A stretch of 64,000 nt of DNA, taken from NCBI GenBank assembly GCA_963755695.1, contig CAVWLB010000008.1, positions 1,364,001-1,428,000 on the forward strand, read 5' to 3'. Made by a program: the position numbers and the translations under genes. The notes under the pieces are model-generated. The model saw only the letters and a list, made by a program, of their open reading frames with translations. It had not been told where the DNA came from and did no database searches. This document shows, piece after piece, positions 58,623-64,000 of this stretch. Positions within the stretch are counted from its first letter, which is position 1, and the number at the start of each line of letters is the position of its first letter. The DNA is from QHWT01 sp963755695 (GTDB lineage: Bacteria > Acidobacteriota > Vicinamibacteria > Vicinamibacterales > 2-12-FULL-66-21).

Positions 58623-59731
58623 TGGTTCAGGATTCACGTCAACGGGTGGCCGCGCTGATCCGCGGCGAGCGCATCCTTATCGAGGACCCGGGTGAGGCCG
58701 ACGCTCTCGTCGATTACGCGATCGACGATCACGTCGGGCCGATCGTGGCGAGGGCGACGGCCGGTCGCGATCTTCCTGAGTCGGCGGCTGCGCGGCTGAA
58801 GCAGCATGTCGGCGGGCGCGAGCTGCTGACCGCGATCATCGATCAGGAAGTCGCGCGCGTGCTCGCCGCGCTTGCCGGCTGCGGGGCCCGCACCCTGGTG
58901 ATCAAGGGTGCGCACCTCTCGCACGCCCTGTATCCTTCACCCGCCCTGAGACCGCGCGCGGACACGGACTTGCTCATTGCGAGGGACGATCGCGACCGGG
59001 TGGGCGAGGCGCTTGTCGCCATTGGATACGAACGGTTTCCTCACGTCCGTGGACAGGTGATCCTCGGCCAGTTTCACTTCACCAGGACCGATTCCCTCGG
59101 CGTCGTGCATGCGCTCGACGTGCACTGGCGGATTGCCGCTCCGCTGATGTTTTCCGACGTGCTGCCGTTCGACTCGATGCGCCCGACCGCGGTCCGCATT
59201 CCCCCGCTCGGCCCGCACGCCTTCGGTCCTTCGCTGCCCCACGCGCTGGTTCTCGGGTGCATTCATCTGACGGCGCACCACCGGGGCGGGGCCATCCTCT
59301 TATGGCTGTACGACCTTCGGCTGCTCGCGGAAGCGCTCGACGAGCAGCAGCAGACCACTTTCGTCGACGCGACCGTCGCGGCGGGTGTCACGGCGCTCTG
59401 TGTGAATGCCCTGGAGCAGGCGCGGCGCTACTTCGACGATCCCGTGCTGGCAAGCCTGTGCGCGCGGGTCGCAGCGCGAGGGCAGGGACGGTCAGAACCA
59501 AGTGCCCGGCTTATGACAATCGCGCGTCCGGTCGAACAGCTTCTCCTCGATCTGATGACGCCGGTCGGTTGGGGCACACGGTTGACGCTTCTTCGTGAGC
59601 ACCTCTGGCCTGATCCTGATTATCTGCGCGCCACCGGCACGCACGCCTGGCTGCCGCTCGCTTATGCGGGCCGCGCCATCCGGGGCACACGCAAGTGGTT
59701 TCGTGCGGCAGAAGAGCGCGGTTTACGGTGA
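58622..59731 (+). CDS. Nucleotidyltransferase-fold protein (PF14907-like)
   Basis: The 369-residue protein has an all-helical N-terminal part, then TLVIKGAHLSHALYPSPALR and PRADTDLLIARDDRDRVGEA, the DxD of the nucleotidyltransferase fold, and RIAAPLMFSDVLPFDSMRPT. Proteins of this family are frequent in exopolysaccharide loci but have no proven function. ATG 58622 overlaps the preceding TAA. It is the last gene of the plus-strand operon, followed by a hairpin. Confidence 0.88.
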   Translation: MVQDSRQRVAALIRGERILIEDPGEADALVDYAIDDHVGPIVARATAGRDLPESAAARLKQHVGGRELLTAIIDQEVARVLAALAGCGARTLVIKGAHLSHALYPSPALRPRADTDLLIARDDRDRVGEALVAIGYERFPHVRGQVILGQFHFTRTDSLGVVHALDVHWRIAAPLMFSDVLPFDSMRPTAVRIPPLGPHAFGPSLPHALVLGCIHLTAHHRGGAILLWLYDLRLLAEALDEQQQTTFVDATVAAGVTALCVNALEQARRYFDDPVLASLCARVAARGQGRSEPSARLMTIARPVEQLLLDLMTPVGWGTRLTLLREHLWPDPDYLRATGTHAWLPLAYAGRAIRGTRKWFRAAEERGLR

Positions 59732-59742
59732 GCGGTAAACCG
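59719..59742. terminator. Hairpin at the convergent end of the EPS operon
   Basis: CGGTTTAC (59719-59726) and GTAAACCG (59735-59742) form an 8-bp stem with an 8-nt loop containing the operon's final stop codon. No T-run follows, so a Rho-independent terminator is only a possibility; it could also serve as an RNA 3'-end stabiliser. Confidence 0.4.
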
Positions 59743-59745
59743 TCC

Positions 59746-59787
59746 GCGAACCGCTAACTGCGAGCCGCCAAGTGCGAACTGACCATT
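59746..59787. repeat. Three 14-bp degenerate tandem units
   Basis: GCGAACCGCTAACT, GCGAGCCGCCAAGT and GCGAACTGACCATT follow without gap between the convergent nucleotidyltransferase and HAD genes. It is another word-repeat cluster in a short gap. Confidence 0.75.
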
Positions 59788-59792
59788 GCCCA

Positions 59793-60516
59793 TCAACGCC
59801 GGGGATCCTCGAACGGCGGAACCGGCCTGACCGCTCGTGGATTCTCGGGCAGCGTCTGCACCTCCGCGGGCCTGAAAACCATTCGCTGAGCCGAAGCATG
59901 CGTCCGCGCTTCTGCGGCAGCACGTCATGCAGCCGTTCGATGATGCTGACCGCTTCGGCCAGGGTCGAGACAACGCCGATGCCGCGGTTGATGGCGTGGT
60001 CGCGCGCCTGACTGTCGCCGATGCGCTGCATCAGCAGCGCCTTGGTCGGCGTCGCGCTCACCACTTCCACGCAGTTGATCAACTGATCGTCGAGCACCAG
60101 GTCGAGGCGCAAGCCGTTCGCGATATCGCCGCGCGACCCGAGCACCGTCAGCACCGCCGGCAGGTAGAAGCCGAACCGCTCGATCCACCACTGCGTCTGG
60201 AACTGGACGGAGTCGCCCGCGCTCGGCGGGCGCTTGGTCATGAAGAAGACTTCCCAGCCCGCCGCCCTGGTGAGGCTGTAGAGCCGCGCGATCTGTTCCG
60301 GCTCGTACGGCTCGCACTTCCATCCACCAGTTCTGCGTCTTTCCGATGTACTCCCACACCCGCCGCACCTCCGCTGGCGCGAGCGGTCCGGCGCTGGGGG
60401 GCGAGTCGTTCGGGGTGTCGACCTCGCGGCGCAGGACTGCGCACCGCCGCGGCGTGGAACGCCGATCGGAAGTCGGCCAGCACGCCGTCGATATCGAAGC
60501 CTATGCGCAGCGACAT
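59793..60516 (-). pseudogene. HAD-superfamily hydrolase, frame broken
   Basis: From ATG 60516 the product begins MSLRIGFDIDGVLADFRSAF; DIDGVLADF is HAD motif I (DxDG). Later frames give VRRVWEYIGKTQNWWMEVRA, then GWEVFFMTKRPPSAGDSVQF (motif II, T-K-R-P) and ANGLRLDLVLDDQLINCVEV (motif III, DD). Shifts near 60435, 60320 and probably 59895; without the last the frame runs on to 59723 through the repeat. Probably a small phosphatase or 5'-nucleotidase-like enzyme. Its start lies one base after the ligase stop. Confidence 0.75.
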
Positions 60517-60517
60517 C

Positions 60518-61857
60518 TCATCTGCCAGTGCGATGGAGGACAATCGCGGCCGCGATTGCGGCGAGGAGGCCATTGGCCGGCGTCGTCAGGCCCGTTTCCC
60601 AGACGCTCTGCACGGCCACACCCGCGAGGCCGCTGAGCGCACCGGCCTTGACCCAGTACATCCCGGTGTCGTCGTGCGCCAGGCGCTCCATCGCTGCGCG
60701 AACGAAGAGCACGATCGCTGCCAACACCGGGATGCCGAGCAGCAGTCCTCCCTCCGCCGCCACCTGCAGGTAGTGGTTGTGAGCGGCGTTGATTCTGAAC
60801 GGCGAGGGGCCGCGTTGGTAGGCGAGCATCACCGTTTCGAACGTTCCCGCCCCGATCCCCGTGACCCAGAAATCCTTCACGACCGGCAGTGTCTCGCGCC
60901 AGATCGCCACGCGATCCTGCGCAGCGGCCCCAGCCGCACCGAATCGTTGCATTATCGTCGCCGGATCAACCCGGATCGAGGCCACCACGAGAGCGGCGCC
61001 AAGCGCCACTGTAATCCAGCGTCCTCCCGCGGATGTGTCCGGTCGTGACGCGCGGCTCACCGAGAAGGCGATCAGCGCGGCCGCCATTCCGACGAGACCC
61101 GAGCGCGAAAGCGAGGCCGCCAGCGCAACCAGCATCAGGCAGACAGATGCGGCGAGCCAGATTCCGCGCGCGTCGAGTGCGTGGCGGAGAGAGTGGCGCC
61201 AGGTTGTCCCGGGCACACCGTGGCGGTTGTGCGCTGCGACATGCGCCACTAGATAACCAAGGCACATCGGAAGCGCGAGAATCACCCACGTCGCAAAGTG
61301 ATTGCGGTCCACGAAGGGACCAAACGGAGGCGCCCCTTCCTCGAGCGGTTTCCACCGCCAGTAGATCAGCCCGTGCGCGGTGGCGTCCTGCGCCAGCGCG
61401 ATCGCGGAAAGAGTCAGGCCGATGCCGCTGATGCCGCGAACGAGGATCCGCACGCCTCGTGTATCGAGGATCCTCCGGCTCACTAGGAATGTGAGGACGA
61501 CGCCCACCATGACGGCCAGCGCCCAAACGCCTGCCACCGGGTCGATGCTGAGTGGCATCACGGGAGGAAGGGCCACCAGCCTGAGACGTTCTGAAATTCT
61601 CAGCGCCACCGGCGAGAGGTGCACGATGATGCTCGTCGGAAGCGGCACGAGTTGGACCGCCATCGCGGCGACGACCGCCAGAGGGATGCATCGAGAATCG
61701 AAATCCGACTTACACCAAGGGACGGCAGGCAACGGCCAGGATCGCCAGCAGCAGCGCCGATCCGATGAGCGACGAGAGATAGACGCCGGCGAACGCGAAC
61801 GTCGTCCAGGCGAGCAGCAGAACGAGCAGGCGCGCGCGCCGGCCTCCAGAGGCGGGA
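60518..61857 (-). CDS. O-antigen ligase/polymerase-like membrane protein, one frameshift
   Basis: The first helices (LLVLLLAWTTFAFAGVYLSS) are followed by a shift near 61720, after which the frame is open to the stop: about 430 residues and 12 helices. The large periplasmic loop reads GAPPFGPFVDRNHFATWVIL and, further on, FWVTGIGAGTFETVMLAYQR then FRINAAHNHYLQVAAEGGLL, the HNxYLQ motif of the Wzy/WaaL family. It is the second such protein here (the other at 43742-45149). The true start is unresolved. A GGAGG lies at about 61846-61850, but no ATG or GTG follows closely. Confidence 0.85.
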
Positions 61858-64000
61858 CTACGCCGCGCCCTGCGTCTCTGGCCGTAGTAGCTCTTGTACT
61901 GGTAGCCGTAGTAGCGCGAGTAGTAGTACTTGTTGCGGTCGAAGTCAACGCGGTTGAGCACCACGCCGATGCTCCGCGGCCGGCCCGACTGCAGCGTCTC
62001 GAGCGCGCGCTCCGCGTGCACCCGCCGCGTCATCTCGGATCCGACCACGAACACGACGCCCGAGACCATCGGCGCGAGGATGACGGCGTCGGTGACGGCG
62101 AGCACCGGCGGCGTGTCGATGATGACCCAGTCGAACGGCCCGGTGCTGCAGGTTCGCGAGGAAGCTGTTCATCCGCTCGGACGACGAGCAGCTCGGACGG
62201 GTTGGGCGGCGTCCGGCCGGCGGTGATCACCAGCAGGTTCGGCTCGCTCGTGCGCTGAACCGCCTCGCGCACGCGCGCCTGGCCGACCAGCAGGTGCGAC
62301 AGGCCGATCTCGTTCTGCAGGCCCGAGCGTCTTGTGCAGGCCCGGCCGCCGCATGTCGGCGTCGATCAGCAGCACGCGCGAGCCGCCGAGCGCCAGCGCC
62401 ATCGCGAGGTTGCACGCCGTCGTGGTCTTGCCTTCGAGCGGCTGGCTGCTGGTGACGGCGATGATGCGCGTCGTGCTCGCGCGCCGCTGGTGAAGACCAG
62501 CGACGTGCGCAGCGAGCGGAACGCTTCGCCGAAATCGTGCGGCACGGTCTCGGTCAGCACCGGCACGCGGTCGCCGCGCACCGCCGGCACCAGGCCGAGC
62601 AGCGGCAGCCTCAGCCGCGCGCGTGATGTCTTCCGGCGTCTTGACCGTGTCGTCGAGGTACTCGATTCCGAACGCCAGGCCGAGCGCGATCGTCAGCCCG
62701 GCCAGGATCGCGGTGATCCAGTCGCGGCGCGGGTTGGGCGACGATCGGGAACGTCGGGCACCTCGGCGCGATCCATCACCTGCACGTTGTTCGCGCGGCT
62801 GTTGGCGACGACGGCGAGCTCCTTCTGCTGCGTGAGCAGCGACTGGTAGACCTGCCGATCGCTGTCCGCCTTGCGCTGCAGGAGCTTGTAGTCGCCGCTC
62901 TTGCGATCGAGGTCCATCGACGCCGCCCTTCTGCTCTTCGAGCTGCGCCGAAAAGCTGCGCTCCTGTGCGAGCGCCGCGCTGTAATCGTTCTTGATCGAT
63001 TCGAGCACTTTCGTCCGCTCGGCGACCAGGCGCCGCTTCGCATTCTCGATCTGCCCGGTGACCTCGACCATGCGTGGATGTTCGGGTCCGTAGCGGCCCG
63101 CGTAGCTTGCCTTCTGCGCGATCAGCGTGCTCAGTGCGTTCTTCGCCTCCACCACTCCGCTATTGGTCCCGACCACCGGAAAGTTGTCGACCGTATCGCT
63201 CGCAGGATCGGCGATCCGGAGCTGATTGAAGATCGCTTCCTTGCTCAAGCGGTCGTTACGGGAGGTCGTCACCTTTTCGTTCAGCTGGTTCAGTCGCGAC
63301 ACGACGATGTTCTGACGATCTTCCAGCGAGAGCGCGTTGTTACGCTCGCGGTACTCGGTCAGCGCCCCTTCACTCGCTGCCAGCTGCTGTTCCTGGCGCT
63401 TGAGCTCTTCACCGAGCCACTTCAAGGTCTTCTCGGTATTCTGAAGACGCAGGTCGATGTTCTGCTGCGTATATTCGTCCGCGACGGTGTTGGCGGCCAG
63501 TGCCGCGAACTTCGGATCGCTGTGCGAGTAAACGATCTTCACCAGGCGGCTGTTTGGCTCGGGTCGAATCGAAAGGCCGCCGAGAAAGGCGGTGATCAGG
63601 CCTGCCTCCTGCGCGGATTCGTCGGGCGCCGGAGGCGCGGCAGGAGTATTGGCGGACCTCGTGATCAAGCGGCGCAGCCAGGCGCTGGCCGCCGCCCGCG
63701 CTTGCCGGGCGAGTGACAGCGGATCGTGCGGCGGCGGCGCGCTGCCGTTGAAGAGCGGGCTCTTTTGCAGATCCAGCGTCCGCACCACCCGACGTGCCAG
63801 GCCGCGGCTCTGGAGGATGCTGTATTGCGTCTGATAGTAAGGGCCGGACTCTTGCCAGAACGCCGGGTCGTTCGCGTTCAAGGTGCCCACCTGCGTCGTC
63901 CGTTCGTCCTGAATCTGCACGCGGGACCAGGCTTCGTAGACCGGGATGGTGGAGTAGGTCTGCACCATCATTGCGGTCACGACGAGCAGGAACGCCGTCG
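61858..64000 (-). pseudogene. Wzz/BY-kinase: polysaccharide co-polymerase and tyrosine autokinase, partial, frame broken
   Basis: The N terminus lies beyond the right edge. From 64000 leftward come the end of the first Wzz helix, WSRVQIQDERTTQVGT, a long coiled coil (LKWLGEELKRQEQQLAASEG), a second helix (WITAILAGLTIALGLAFGIE) and the kinase domain: Walker A SSQPLEGKTTTACNLAMALA, Walker A' LLIDADMRRPGLH, Walker B VIIDTPPVLAVTD. The tail YYYSRYYGYQYKSYYGQ is the autophosphorylated Tyr cluster. About seven shifts lie between 62930 and 61870. It controls chain length and export by cycling phosphorylation. Confidence 0.85.

Overview
The window looks like a chromosomal segment of an uncultured high-GC soil bacterium, most likely Acidobacteriota and probably close to Vicinamibacteria. 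The basis is the very high GC content, an 817-residue MacB/FtsX-type orphan permease of the kind greatly expanded in Acidobacteriota, long exopolysaccharide loci dominated by GT4 glycosyltransferases, and degenerate short-word repeats between genes. I see no tRNA, rRNA, CRISPR array, transposase or phage gene. Many reading frames carry one to seven apparent single-base shifts although both sides of each shift still encode the expected family. These look mostly like assembly indels in extremely GC-rich DNA. In the feature list, 'pseudogene' means the frame is broken more than once in this sequence; it is not a claim of biological decay.

Layout. 1-9.9 kb: mixed housekeeping and envelope genes (two serine hydrolases, a VOC protein with an extra C-terminal domain, a zinc metallopeptidase, a MATE exporter, an AsmA-like protein, MsrB, a DUF6311-like membrane protein). 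9.9-13.4 kb (minus): one very large glycosyltransferase-glycosyltransferase-methyltransferase protein. 13.5-18 kb: a putative membrane-stress group (TFIIB-type zinc-ribbon protein, SPFH protein with a C-terminal helix-turn-helix, a membrane zinc-ribbon protein, MsrA, DUF3592, PspC). 18-26.5 kb (minus): methionine-type aminotransferase, a one-domain asparaginase-like protein, M1 aminopeptidase, GT87 and the orphan permease, with an unlisted 28-residue membrane ORF on the plus strand. 26.6-32.8 kb: FkbM methyltransferase, an unknown membrane protein, a zinc-finger thioredoxin overlapping a fused alpha-ketoacid dehydrogenase E1, and a GT39-like protein.

32.8-64 kb is dominated by an exopolysaccharide locus. 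A DNA glycosylase, an ABC exporter/flippase and two glycosyltransferases form a first coupled block. An intergenic region with two TGTC-N6-GACW sites 22 bp apart precedes a regulator built like an NtrC activator but lacking essentially every catalytic motif. From there to 59.7 kb every gene overlaps or nearly touches the next: outer-membrane barrel, Wza-like export protein, ten more glycosyltransferases, three methyltransferases, a Wzy-like polymerase, an initiating sugar-phosphate transferase, a flavoprotein and a nucleotidyltransferase. A second arm converges on it from the right: tyrosine autokinase/Wzz (cut by the window edge), a second O-antigen-ligase-like protein and a HAD hydrolase. 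No nucleotide-sugar synthesis gene and no Wzx flippase is visible, so precursors are presumably made elsewhere and the ABC transporter is the best flippase candidate.
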